Of a stretch of 64,000 nucleotides of DNA, positions 46,893 through 56,792 are shown piece by piece. Position numbers and translations under genes: made by a program. Source of the stretch: Channallabes apus (Eukaryota; Chordata; Actinopteri; Siluriformes; Clariidae); NCBI GenBank assembly GCA_030522415.1, contig CM060112.1, positions 6,293,001-6,357,000 of the forward strand, given 5' to 3'. Below the pieces are notes generated by a model. It had not been told where the DNA came from, did not search any database, and saw only the letters and a list, made by a program, of their open reading frames with translations. Within the stretch, counting starts at the first letter, position 1, and each line of letters opens with the position of its first letter.

Positions 46893-48382
46893 TGTGTGTG
46901 TGTGTGTGTGCATGTGTACTGTATATACATTCCTGTGTATATCATTCCTGTTATCCTACTGGTGCTGTTACCTTCCTCGCTGGTGCTTGTTTGTGACATT
47001 TCGCTCGAATCTTGAGTCTTTATCATGGACAGCTTTGTCTACTTATCACAACCTTATCAACCGAAAATGCTAATTTATTCAAACGTCCTTGCTGGAGTGT
47101 GTGACGTAACGTCATGTGCAGGTGCGATGGATCGCGTACCAACCAACAGGGTGTCGGAATGGTATGTTTATACTTCTCATCTGTAACGTCCTTCGGTATA
47201 GAAGAAAATAAAGATCACATAGACAAACGGAGTTGTTAGCAAATGTGCCGTCTACTTTTTTGTTCTCTCATGCGCATGCCCAGTGACAGATTACACACGC
47301 TTAGTTACCTCGTCCCGCTCGACGTGCTTACGTCAGAGTAAGGATGCTGAACAGAAAACGTGGAACAGAACTACATACAAACACTACATCATCCAACCAC
47401 AATCAAATTCGCTCCATCCGGATGGCACGATTTATCCGGATGTTTTTTTTTTTTGTTTGTTTTTTGAATGACAAGCTGAAATAAAATAGGAGTAACAAGG
47501 CTATTTTTAAAATGTAAGGAGTAGAAAGTACAGATAATTGCGTGAAAATGTAAGGAGTAGAAGTAAAAAGTCGGCTGAAAAATAATTACTCCAGTAAAGT
47601 ATAGATATCCAAAATTTCTACTTAAGTAAGGTAACGAAGTATTTGTACTTCGTTACTTGACACCTCTGGTTTTCACGCAGCATCGAGTGCAGCCTTTGAA
47701 AGGGAACATGAGGGCCCTCATACACTATGATTTCATAGATGTTGTGCTCCAATGAGAACAGTAATAATAACTGTCTATTTATTTCAGCAGGTACCTGTAT
47801 GGCTTCTGTGGGCAAATGTTGTGTCTCAGGAAATAACCAGGAGGTAACCGCCTTTACTATTGCACATGTGTGTTCAGTATGAAAACATATTCTCTTTTAA
47901 TAATAATCAGTAATAAACATTTGCATTATTCTGTTGTTGTTTTTGTGTTTTCGGTCCAGGAGAATGAAGCGATTAAAGACAACAGACGACTTCTTGCATC
48001 AGATGCTGATATTTTCACAATTCCCCCTGCTCAAATAACTCTAACCCCCTCTGATGCTTCCCAAAATGTTTATGACAACACACTGTTACCCTCAAGTCCC
48101 TGTGTTTCCACTGTTCAGAATCAGAATCAGAATCCCTGTGTTTCCACTGTTTATCCTACTACTGAATTTCCCACAACCGCCCTTGATCAGGACATCAGCG
48201 CTACATATCAGTTATCCACAGAGATCCCAGCGTCCTCAGTCAGTGCTGCTCAGCAGTCAGGTGGAGAATCTGTTTATGCAGCAGTGAGATCCATCACTAA
48301 AGTCAACATCTCAAATTCTACAGTCCCAAAGATAATCATTGATAAGAAAGAGATCTCGTGTGACAACGAAACACAGCCATGA
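34913..48382 (+). CDS. CD300/CMRF35-like (pIgR-like) receptor, gene C (spliced)
   Basis: Exons read from splice signals are 34913-34973 (signal peptide), 35067-35126 (20-codon remnant of the first Ig), 41470-41745 (second Ig), 41922-41981 (Pro/Thr/Ser stalk), 42093-42197 (uncharged membrane span), 47788-47843 and 47960-48382 (cytoplasmic). They join in phase to 346 codons and a stop. The second Ig keeps [11 protein letters not shown], but the B-strand Cys is Tyr (TAT at 41493-41495) and the usual YWCG reads YCCE, so the standard disulphide is doubtful. The tail has NVYDNT and SVYAAV; the latter fits an ITIM. An alternative last-exon acceptor at 47963 drops one codon. A chromovirus (35354-41375) lies in the second intron and several transposons lie between the membrane and tail exons. 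The frame is intact, but expression is unproven; it may be a recent pseudogene. Confidence 0.68.
35810..36156 (-). pseudogene. Chromovirus C-terminal chromodomain
   Basis: [20 protein letters not shown] with the preceding [15 protein letters not shown] is a chromodomain, the histone-reading fold that steers integration in chromoviruses. The aromatic positions of the Trp/Tyr cage are partly visible. The frame begins at 36156 and runs through a Gly-rich tail into the 3' LTR. Confidence 0.88.
36205..36410 (+). repeat. tRNA-derived SINE inside the chromovirus
   Basis: The A-box-like AGCGGTAGCTCAGTGGTTAA and B-box-like GGTTCAAACACC are followed by CCCTTGAGCAAGGCCCTTAA, the AAGTCGCTCTGGATAAGAAC tail and AAATGTAAATGT iterations. 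Confidence 0.85.
36666..37328 (-). pseudogene. Chromovirus integrase
   Basis: The core shows the first Asp in AVDFVTDLP, the second in IVSDCGPQF and the Glu in [13 protein letters not shown], so DDE is kept. [10 protein letters not shown] is part of the zinc-binding head; its upstream His pair is not in this frame. Cys in SDCG and other changes suggest decay. A SINE at 36205-36410 separates it from the chromodomain. Confidence 0.87.
37336..38229 (-). pseudogene. Chromovirus RNase H region
   Basis: This is a long open piece. The connection region ([16 protein letters not shown]) is followed by RNase H with [17 protein letters not shown], the Glu in [19 protein letters not shown] and the Asp in [10 protein letters not shown]. 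It stops at 37336 before the integrase. The core catalytic residues are visible, but the piece is detached from an intact polymerase. Confidence 0.88.
38096..38966 (-). pseudogene. Chromovirus reverse transcriptase with altered active site
   Basis: Motifs [20 protein letters not shown] (38624-38806) and [20 protein letters not shown] (38096-38569) identify the polymerase. The catalytic box reads YLHD instead of YLDD: codon 38405-38407 is CAT on the minus strand, replacing the first catalytic aspartate. A SINE tail at 38270-38345 interrupts the frame just downstream, and frame changes occur near 38570-38640. The enzyme cannot be functional as written. Confidence 0.88.
38270..38345 (-). repeat. 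SINE tail fragment inside the chromovirus
   Basis: In reverse orientation it shows the AAGTCGCTCTGGATAAGAGC tail motif with a GTAAATGTAA end. It interrupts the region between polymerase and RNase H. Confidence 0.75.
39031..40950 (-). pseudogene. Chromovirus gag and protease, interrupted by an R1 repeat
   Basis: The N-terminal Gag part is read up to about 40636 ([20 protein letters not shown]). It is then cut by the R1 repeat at 40019-40638 and resumes at 40005 with [25 protein letters not shown] knuckle [14 protein letters not shown] and the protease signature [13 protein letters not shown] lie in 39031-39567. The aspartic protease would mature the polyprotein. Besides the insertion, frames change near 39650. 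Confidence 0.85.
40019..40638 (+). repeat. Interspersed repeat family R1, longest copy
   Basis: It begins TTCAATTCAGTTCAATTTTA and ends near GGGATGACATGTG, with gag sequence on both sides. It therefore defines the extent of a full-length unit of about 620 bp. No coding frame is seen. Confidence 0.8.
40949..40959 (-). promoter_or_regulatory. Self-priming primer-binding site of the chromovirus
   Basis: On the minus strand the LTR is followed by GATGGACGGAC. Nine of these bases pair with GTCCGTCCAC read from 41194 to 41185, 30 bp downstream of a TATA-like element at 41217-41224. This is the Tf1/sushi arrangement, in which the RNA 5' end primes reverse transcription. No tRNA-type TGG start is present. 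Confidence 0.6.
42401..42462. repeat. (GT)n microsatellite
   Basis: An uninterrupted GT run in the gene C intron after the membrane exon. Confidence 0.97.
42700..44102. mobile_element. Nested hAT-like non-autonomous elements
   Basis: TAGTGATGGGAAGTTC near 42888 has inverted counterparts ending 43829 (CCCATCACT) and 44102. AGACACTA and AGACGCTA beside the first pair may be an 8-bp target duplication, as hAT elements make. Segment 42706-42832 is an inverted copy of about 43690-43820. A further element at 42918-43664 has GGCTACGTTTACACTGC ends in inverted orientation. No transposase frame is visible. Confidence 0.6.
44183..45420 (-). mobile_element. IS630/Tc1-type transposon remnant
   Basis: It contains the transposase at 44629-45295. 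The candidate end ACAGTTTTTGCCCATTGC at 44193 has no clear partner at the other side, where the Tc1 family A copy begins. The boundaries are approximate. Confidence 0.6.
44629..45295 (-). pseudogene. IS630/Tc1-type transposase, C-terminal part
   Basis: The DDE core has Asp in [16 protein letters not shown], Asp in VVWDNVSFH and Glu in [11 protein letters not shown] count 35 residues between the second Asp and the first Glu. The open frame 44759-45295 ends early. A frame change near 44770 leads into the remaining C-terminal part ([20 protein letters not shown]) that stops at 44629. Upstream, TTTTTTGGTGCAG just before the core looks like a splice acceptor, so the DNA-binding part may have been a separate exon. 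It was not found. Confidence 0.8.
45441..46180 (-). mobile_element. Tc1-like transposon, truncated copy 2 of family A
   Basis: It begins with CAAACCGGATTCC after a TA at 45439-45440, as in the copy at 813-2416, but on the opposite strand. The transposase 3' half (frames 45609-46130 and 45884-46243) keeps QQDNARPH in one frame and [10 protein letters not shown] in another, with a frameshift near 45990. It stops at 46180, where an hAT-like element begins. The N-terminal half is missing from the far side of that element. Confidence 0.88.
46183..47668. mobile_element. hAT-like non-autonomous element
   Basis: The ends CAGTGGTGTC and GACACCTCTG are inverted. The subterminal AAAGTATTCACATTCATTAC and TTACTTAAGTA blocks are typical of fish hAT-like elements. 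No 8-bp target duplication matches, and the interior has no coding frame. It contains (AT)n at 46807-46890 followed by a short (GT)n. Confidence 0.65.
47678..47715. repeat. Relic of a DIRS terminal repeat
   Basis: GCAGCATCGAGTGCAGCC and TTTGAAAGGGAAC match the right terminus of the DIRS-like element at 60700-60735. Confidence 0.55.
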
Positions 48383-48982
48383 TTTCTAGATTATCATCAG
48401 CTGTATTCTTGAATTACAAATTCTTTTACTGTTTGTATAGCCTTTCTTAAATCCTTTCTTATTGTACAGTATCTCTATCAGAGTTACAGTGGTAGTGCCA
48501 CCATTTGACTAAAAAGACTTCTTTCTGCTCATTCCTAATAAAATTTCAAGCCTGTAGTTCCTATTGTAATGCCAACTTAAATTCTTATTCTGAGCTTGTA
48601 GTTATGAATCAGAATGATTTATGAAACTTCAATTCACACTGCATGCAAAAGTGATTGTAATGAGTGTCATATTGTATTGGAGGTTTAGTCACATGAATTC
48701 GGCCCGTTCAGCCTGAGAGCAAAAAAAAATAGATCTGTGTCTAGTTTAGATTTGAAAATATCAGATTCTATGTAGTTTGTGCTGTTCACAGCACACTGTA
48801 AAAAACTACCTATAGAATCTACTCAAAAAATGTGAGGTAACAATTTGCACTCTGATTGGTTGGGTACATTTCACCCCATATTTTTCATTAAAAGTACCTA
48901 AATAAACTAGCTATAACATGCCAATTGAAATTAGGTAAAGTCTACTCATTGCATCACATAATGAATTACTTATTAAAATTAA

Positions 48983-49028
<46 letters not shown>

Positions 49029-49309
49029 GATCTCCCTCAATTTCACCCACATTAACCCTTACACACACACGCACACACATACTGTATGATGCTAAGCAAT
49101 AAAAATACAATTGTAAACTATTTGATTCATCCTTATCCACTGATCAGTCATAACATTACAACCATTTTCATTATAACCATCTAGGTTTTGGGTTTCTCTT
49201 GTGCCACTTGAGTGGCTCTGGCCTCGCAGGGCATGACTGCACATGACCTCTGGGGGTGTGCTGTTTTTTTTCTCTTATGCCAGATTGTAATTTCATTAGT
49301 TTCTGATAA
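48383..49309 (+). other. Downstream flank of gene C; (AC)n at 48984-49027
   Basis: The sequence after the stop resembles that after gene A, including CTACAGTCCCAAAGATAATC upstream and the segment near 49170-49250 shared with 7480-7560. No gene is seen. Confidence 0.5.
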
Positions 49310-50640
49310 AGATCCTGTAAAGGATCACATAAAGACAGCACATTCAAAGAGCAGCACAGAGACAGTAACAGTGTGTAACTAATCAGCAGCTTTAATTTCT
49401 TTTTCAAGTGGAGTTGCTAAAGCTAAAAACAAGTGAATCAATTAGGTGATACTGGAATAAAATTTCCCATTTAAAAGTGTGGATTAATATTATTACAATG
49501 ATATTTTACCATTTCTGAAACCATTTCCAATACCAAAAAATCCCCATGCAGTATACAAATTGTGAGATTATTATCATGAAATAATTGTATGAATATTTTA
49601 TGTACCCCAAAATTACAAAAAGACAAAGCATTCAAAATAAGGAAAAGCCAGCAAAAACAAACAATCCTCAATGTTCATTCAGGTTCAGCACCAGGGACAG
49701 CTCATCAACAAATGCTCTATAGAATGCATGGCTTCAGAAATGAGCTTGTCTGGCAGTTTCTGATCACTCACACTCCCTGGCATACTGTGCAGTTATAGAG
49801 GGTCACTGGATCGCCAGGAGGGGCAGTAGTGTGCTTGATGCTTTATGAGTGCTCTTTTACTCACTCACTCAATCTTGACTGCTGGCTCAGCTTTATTATC
49901 TTTATTGTTGGCCTGCTGTCACTTCTAGCTCACTACGTTGCTGCAACACCAACCAATCTTCCCCATTTATTTCCGCTCCTTTTCAGCCCACTGTGCTGGT
50001 CAAGAATGCAGGCTCGGGATCCTAGCGTCACCATACAGTAGATCTACATATCACAGCAGCAGGCAGTGGCTCAAGAGCTCACCAGTATCCTGCTCACTCC
50101 ATCATTCTCCTTTTTCTTTGTTATCCCGTGATCGTAAAAAGGTAATGTAACAGTGCAGCAAAATCTCAGTGTTAGAGAAATTTGTCTGATGTGATACATG
50201 TCCTGTGGAGATGTCTTGCTTAATGTTACATATATTTGTTTTTTTGTTAACCATGTGCTTAATGCTCTTTAAATACCTAGAACATTATGATGAATCTATG
50301 AATCTATGATCCACACTTGTATAGACAATTACATCTGCCTACCTTACCAACAAGGTTTTAAACTGGCTAGAACCATGGACTGAATTCTGAGGTCATCTAC
50401 TTTAGTTGTCCTCCATGGCCTTCCAGGCCTTTTGTTATTGCTGAGGTTGCTAGTTAATTCCTTCTTTTTTAAGAATATTTCAAATAAATGTATTGGCCTC
50501 TCCAAATGTTCCTCAATGAGAGTTAGAGTGAACAGCTACCAAATGTAAATGTTGCACTTAGAAACACATCCAAGCTTGTACGTGCTTGATTTAAAGATAT
50601 TTACAGACGAGTGGAATTGAAGGTAACAGAAGGTGAGTCT
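49310..50640 (+). pseudogene. Fourth CD300-like copy, fragments only
   Basis: AGCAGCACAGAGACAGTAAC and CAAGTGGAGTTG at 49351-49413 match the 5' untranslated block of genes A-C. Near 50610 GAGTGGAATTGAAGGTAACAG followed by GGTGAG resembles the end of the first Ig exon and its donor. Signal peptide, Ig core and tail are not recognisable. Confidence 0.55.
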
Positions 50641-51679
50641 CTCACCACTGCCTTCATTATGATACAATTAAGTATCACTTTAGGAGTGTTTAGACCTCTA
50701 CCTAGGGGTGTAATGGACATAACATAATAAGACCTCTCACCACCTTCCCAATCCCAAATAAATGTAGCCCTTTAGGTTTAATAAAGTAAATGGATCCTTT
50801 ATTTAGACTCAGAGTTGAGCAATGCCCAAAACAACAAACAAAAATACTCTACCACGCCCTAGGCTTGCCAGTCAAAAAACAAATACTGTACAAAATAAAA
50901 TACAAAATTGTTTAACCTAACTTCCTAGACAAGAAACACGAGAAAAATACAAAGATAAAAATAAAAAGGGCTTCTCACTTCTACAAAAGCTACAAAGTGC
51001 TCAATATACAGTGATTATTTTCCAGTATTTAACAACACAACTAAAGTTTCCAAAATTGTTACTCAATTCTAGTCACCACTCAGACTGCACATTTTAACTT
51101 CACATCTCACTAATTAACGTTCACACGCAAACAGTTTAGTTGGGAGTGACATGGTAGAGAGAGAACTGTCAAGTAGTGGGTTTTTAACATGGGGATCCCA
51201 GCTTGTCCAATCAGCTTGCTTCTATCTATTTGAATGGGCCAGTCACAGGAGGTCTCCTATAACTCCACCCACACACACACACACAACACTCTTAAAACAT
51301 ACAGTACAACAAATCCAAAATAGTAAAGAAAAGTTATTGCAATACATTTATTTTTATATCTATACGACTCTGAGTCATAACAGGAGACATTTACAATTTT
51401 TATCTTTTACATACTTTTTGTTTGTAAATTTTTTTTTTTTACTTTTTGCATAAACGTTTTTACAAACTTACTTACAAACATAGAAAACAGCATCACAATA
51501 TTTTTCCACTCCGGAGTGTGTTTAATAATTTAATTCTCTGATCACTATTCATGTTTTTTTTGTACTTTTTGCATAAATCATTATTTCAGATTCTGTTTCT
51601 TTCCCTGCTTGTTTATTTTAAAGAAAATTTTCTCTGCTAAGGCTTGTCTTCCGTGGTTTAAAAAAAATGTGTTTTAGTC
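50641..51679. other. No gene seen
   Basis: AT-rich DNA without a supported feature. Confidence 0.4.
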
Positions 51680-51934
51680 ACTCACTCACTCACTCATTCA
51701 GGGTCGCGGTGACCTGGAGTCTATCCCAGGAGGCTTAGGGCACGAGGCGGGGTACACCCTGGACAGGGTGCCAATCCATCACAGGGCACACACACATACA
51801 CACACTCATACACCGATTCACACACTACAGTTAATTTGGGAACACCAATTAACCTTACCTACATGTCTTTGGACTGTGGGAGGAAACCGGAGTACCTGGA
51901 GGAAACCCACCAAGCACAGGGAGAACATGTAAAC
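51680..51934 (-). repeat. SINE, 3' part, left of the DIRS insertion
   Basis: In reverse orientation it shows the ATGGATTGGCACCCTGTCCA, TTTCCTCCCACAGTCCAAAG and CATGTTCTCCC blocks of the 27025-27385 family. It breaks at 51934, and the tRNA-like head resumes at about 60745. Confidence 0.85.
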
Positions 51935-52201
51935 GTCTCGGGTTACTTTGCTGTAACCCTGTTCCCTGAAAAAGCTGGAACGAGATGCTGCACGAAAGCG
52001 CTATGGGAAACGTTTCGTCGTGACCGGTTGTGAAGCACATGGGTGTCAAACACGCCAAAATTTTTGGCATATATAACCTCGGTCAGGTGACGTCATTTGA
52101 TTAGGTGCACCTGGACGTTATAAAGAGACATGAACCGGAAACATCCTCAGGTCAAATTTGTCTGAAGGATGTTCAGTCACGCATGCAGCGTGGCATTGGA
52201 G

Positions 52202-52316
52202 TGCAGCATCTCTTTCCCGCTTTTTCAGGGAACACGGTTACAGCAAAGTAACCTGAGACATTCCCTTTCAAAAGCTACAGTCGATGCTGCGAGACAGCGC
52301 TATGGGAATGAGAATA
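52202..52316. promoter_or_regulatory. Internal complementary region of the DIRS element
   Basis: The first half (52202-52259, ending GCAAAGTAACCTGAGAC) is complementary to the left terminus from 51935. The second half (52260-52316, CTTTCAAAAGC to CGCTATGGGAA) corresponds to the right terminus. In DIRS elements this region guides formation of the circular DNA. Confidence 0.75.
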
Positions 52317-52849
52317 TCCAGTCCGCCGCACTGCAAGTGTCTGGACCCCCAGGGTTGTGTAGTGTGCGCACAGTACCCCCAAGGAGTCTTAGACATAATT
52401 CTGTGATGCATCCTTGAGGACCCGCGAGCCTGGCATCCAACTATGAAGCCTGACAAATGTCTTGTGGAAAGGCAACCTGCTTCATGACATACTGGAAGCC
52501 CCTCTTGCCAGAGCAATTGATGAGGCAATCTTCCTGGTCGAATGGGCCCTAGTCACTAGAGGCGAAGTGTGCCATGCGCCTCATAGGCTAGGGCATTAGC
52601 ATCTCTCACCCGACTCATCTAATGGCGGCTGCCCTTCGGCCGCGGCCCCACGACTTATGAAACCCTGCTTTAATTTATGGCCCTGGCTAATGCGGAGGTG
52701 AGCTACTGTATAAATTGAAGAGCATGAGCTGGACACAGCGAATGAAGTCTTACTGCTCCGGAGCTAATGGTGGAGGTCAGAAGGCTTCGACTGTGGAAGA
52801 TAGTTGGGTAAGGATGCAGAATGGCTTTTTTCCCTTTTTTTTTGTTTGC

Positions 52850-53990
52850 GGAAACTTCCATCAATGAAACAGTTTGGCACTGGACTGGGTCTACATGTTT
52901 TACGTCCTGGAATGTAAATGACCCTGAGGGACAGAATTGTCCTGTCCTTAAAGCAGAACCTAGTGCCCTAGTTTCCCTAATGGAGCAAATCTAGTCTGCC
53001 CGGGCGATATTTACAAGACTACCGTGATGTTGTCCATCCGAGCTAGGACGTGCTAGCCTCCTGATTGCTGGAGGGAGTATTTCAGGGCCAGAAATAAAGT
53101 CATCAATTCGAGTCGGTTGATATTCCACACGAGAAGATGACCTTTCCAGATCCCTTGGGCTGGACGGCCATCTAAGGCCGGCTCCGGCCCATAAGGGAAA
53201 ACCGTCTACCGTTAGCAACTTGCGACGACAGCACAGACCTAGAGTGGGACCCAGAGGTAAGGATGATGGTCTGAAGCACATAGAGAGGGTACGAAGCTCT
53301 CGATGCGTAACCCTTATTGCATCTGGGTTGTGCCCGCATTGCGGTCGGATCCCACATGACACTCAATGTCCTACTTTGTGTAGGAAAGAGAATGCTTTCC
53401 GTGGCGTTGAGACTCCATCCTAAAGAAAACGAGGTGAGCTAGGATGACATGTCAATGCCGAGGTGCTATCCCCATAGAGAGGGTACGAAGCTCTGGAGTA
53501 TTTCACGGCCAGAAATAGAGTCATTGTTTCAAGGCAATTGATGTGCCACGCGAGAAGATGACCTCTCCAGATCCCTTGAGCTCGACGGCCATCTAAGGCC
53601 GCAACCCAGCCTGTGAGGGAAAACGTCTGTCATTAGCAATCTGCGATGACAACACGGACCTAGAGTGGGACCTATAGTCAAAGACCGGGGTCTGAACCAC
53701 ATAGAAAGGGTACGAAGTTCTCGGCGCGTAACCCTTATTGACTCTGGGGATTGGCCCTTGGCACTTAGCCACCACTGAAACCACTCTAGGAGCGGTGAAG
53801 TTACCTCCTTCCTACCTTGGACTCCTTTAGAGTGCTACAATGGATCTGGCGCACGCAGGAGACAGCTGTGCCTGCATTGCGGTCGGATTCCGCATGACAC
53901 TCAACGTCATACAGTACCTAGTATAGGAAGGAGAACGCTTTCTGTGGCGTTAAGACTCCACCCTAAGAAAATGAGGTGAGCTGTGTTGAT
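52850..53990 (-). pseudogene. DIRS RNase H region, tandemly duplicated and broken
   Basis: Read on the minus strand, GIWKGHLLVWNINRLELMTL followed by FLALKYSLQQSGG and MDNITVV resembles the RNase H of DIRS elements. A second version, GIWRGHLLAWHINCLETMTL, lies further upstream in the element. The two copies occupy roughly 53069-53463 and 53490-53990. The second carries about 110 extra bases. Both have stops and frame changes. Confidence 0.72.
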
Positions 53991-55040
53991 GCCGAATGGC
54001 TCTGTCTGGGAGGGGAACATGTGCTATGGCCCCTTTTTCCAGCAAGCCTGTGATTTTAAATTAACAGAGGTGCTCTCTGTGGTCTCACGGAAGTGGAAAA
54101 CCCACGCCGTTGAAACACAATGATTGAATCCTGTAGCCAGGGAGACATGTTTGACAGTTGTTTACATGCTGCAACCTTCTCCGAAGGGGCAGTAGCTTTG
54201 TTGTTTAGCTAAGCGGAGGAGTGGTGGTGATGGTGGTCGCTATTAGGTGTTCGGTGTCCTGAAACATGACATGAGGGAACCGAGCACCTAACACTTTGTC
54301 GGAGACCGCTGTCTCCCGAAACACCAGTGGCGGCGGGAATTGAGTGGCTGGTCTTCCACAGTGATTCGTACCTAAAGAGACATACCTGGCAGTAGGTTCC
54401 CCGCTGCCGACCTCTCTAAAAGGTGCACAAATTTTGACACTTCGGCTAGGTGGGTGTGTTAGATGTTCGGCATCCTGAACATGGGAGGAAGGGACCGAAC
54501 ATTTCACTGTAGACCACTGCTTCCCGAAACACCAGTGGTAGCGGAGATTGGACAACGGCCTTCTACCAGTGCTCAGCTCTCAGTAGGTCAGTCTGGTATG
54601 CCTGCAAAGCCATTGTGTGCAGGACAGCACCAGGCTGACCCGCTTATTGAAAAATCTTCTCCCACCAACGAAGATGTTAGTCTACACGCTTGGTGGGGAG
54701 TGGGGATTTTACTCAGGAGGATGAGCTCCCAGGAGAGAGATAGCCCGCAAGCGTCCCTCTGATCTGAGACATCATCATAAAGGACCAAGCTTTCATGAGT
54801 GACATTGGAACAAATCGATGTCAATAGCACAAATATACGGGATAAATACAGTAAGGCTTATTCCATTAAAGAGTTAACGCATCGAGGCTGATATGTATTT
54901 ATTCTTCATTTTCTTCTCTCTTTCAATGATGGTACTTCTTTGATTTTATAATTATTATTAGTAGTAGTAGTTCTCAGAATTTTTTATTATTCTTATTATT
55001 ATTCTTATTATTATTTTAATGCACCCACACGTGTGTGCAA
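53991..55040. other. Decayed DIRS interior, no gene seen
   Basis: Two related segments (about 54237-54350 and 54455-54570, sharing CCCGAAACACCAGTGG) form another tandem pair. The minus-strand reading is presumably former polymerase sequence, but no motif is clear. AT-rich DNA follows from 54840. Confidence 0.45.
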
Positions 55041-55044
55041 AAAG

Positions 55045-55115
55045 GCACTGGTGGCTCAGTGGAAGGTAATTCGCCTGCCATGCAGAAGGCCCGGGTTCGA
55101 TTCCCAGCCAGTGCC
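55045..55115 (+). tRNA. tRNA-Gly (anticodon GCC)
   Basis: The 7-bp acceptor stem GCACTGG/CCAGTGC pairs perfectly. A-box-like TGGCTCAGTGG and B-box GGTTCGATTCC are present and the anticodon loop CTGCCAT gives GCC. The anticodon stem has a C-A mismatch and the D arm is slightly unusual, so it may be a diverged or retroposed gene. No genomic CCA is encoded. Confidence 0.7.
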
Positions 55116-55124
55116 CAAAGTGCC

Positions 55125-55990
55125 GGTATTATGCGCTAAAATGCACGCCTACATAATCGCTATCAAATACTATATTAGAAAAGAAATTCATAGGTTTATT
55201 ATTATCATCAAATATGATATTACTATGAACCCTAGGCACGTGACAGCCATCAAGAGCATTAATACGAAATCTTGTATAATGTTTATTTTGTGGCACATTT
55301 ATACAGGGAAAAAAAACATTAATTAGAACAAATAAAATATAAGGGACAAAAAACTATAGATTTGAGAGTCCAAAGAACGGTTAAAATACACGAGAGAAAT
55401 TAAGTATAAACCATGAAAAGATGTAGCAAGAGACACTTCAATTAAAAATAATATCATAATAATCTAGACGTATATTATTCTTCTTATTAAATTGAATTAA
55501 TTTAAGAGAGTTTAAAATTGAGGTCATTTCTAGAAGGAAAAGATGGAAGTACAATTGTTCCTTTTTAATTCTCTGTTTATGAATAAAGTATTTTGCATGT
55601 AAAATAAAATAAACAACAACAAATTCAAGCGGTTTATTTTCCACATTCTCATAATAAAAGATTATATCTTTAATAATAAAGGAGTGAGATACATTAAGGT
55701 GGTTCAAGAGGTGGTCTTTTAAAAGAGTTAAGAATTTTTTTTGTTTTCTCACACTCAGAGATTCATTTAACGTATCACAAAAAGAACATTTATCCTCCAA
55801 GTATTTAGATTAAACTGAGTTTACAGGGTAAATTTTGTGGAGAATGTTAAAATGAACAGAGATGTTAGAGATGCAGTATTTATTAGGCAAAAGCCAGGCT
55901 TTATGCCATTTAATATCCGAGATGGAAATTTTATTGGAGATCCTACTGTACATTCCAGAGTTGGTTGGTTGGAAGCACGTTTGAAGAAAA
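55125..55990 (-). mobile_element. L1-type LINE fragment (ORF2 C-terminus and 3' end)
   Basis: On the minus strand, ISDIKWHKAWLLPNKY, FNILHKIYPVN and then KCSFCDTLNESL match the layout of the C-terminal part of L1/Tx1-type ORF2 proteins, ending with AKYFIHKQRIKKEQLYFH. The open piece is 55438-55800. A stop precedes it near 55815. The 3' untranslated part runs down to the tRNA-Gly gene at 55115, which is antisense to the LINE. The polymerase domain is absent. Confidence 0.65.
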
Positions 55991-56730
55991 ATATTTAGGC
56001 CTAAAAAGACGCTTTAAAATTCATCTAAAATTCATTCATCGGCTTGTATAAACCGACAGCCTTAACAAAAGGCAGCGTTTTGATCAAAGGGATGATAAGC
56101 GCGTGCGAAAAAATGCAGACATGAAGGACTATACTCGACAAGAATATAGAGAATAGGAATCATGTTTATAATAAGATAATTAATTAAATAATAAAATTGT
56201 ATCAAATAAGAACTTTATCTAAAAGCCAGACCGATCAAATTTCTCATTCACTGCTGAAGTACTTAAATATGCTTATACTGTCTGTATACTGTACATAGGT
56301 TATATTTTAAAAGTACAATCACAAGTAAATTATAAACTGCATGTAATGTTGTAAAATATGAATAAAACAGTATTAGACACAAATATATGATATGGTAGTA
56401 TATATGCAATGAAAAAGCTATTTACACATGAGTGCTCAAATGTAAAGCAAACGCAATTATTAATTTATTGTGTATATTTAACTTCATTCAGCCGTTTAAG
56501 TCATATGAAAAATAACGTGGCTACCAGCCTGTTCAAATATAATATTTAATAAAGTTAGCCTAATACACTTTTGTTTCCAATACTGATGCAAACATGTTTT
56601 TGTTTTAGTCTATTCTCTGAATACAACGCGACAGCGCGCTCTTTAAAGCCTCTTCACACCTTTCATTTACGAGAGGTGAAGTTATCAAACCGGTTTCTCT
56701 GATGGGGGAATTCACAGAATTGGGGGTTTT

Positions 56731-56792
<62 letters not shown>

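Noticed and set aside
49471..50150. Several short frames between gene C and the DIRS region
   Set aside because: None has a recognised domain or splice context, and the composition matches intergenic DNA.
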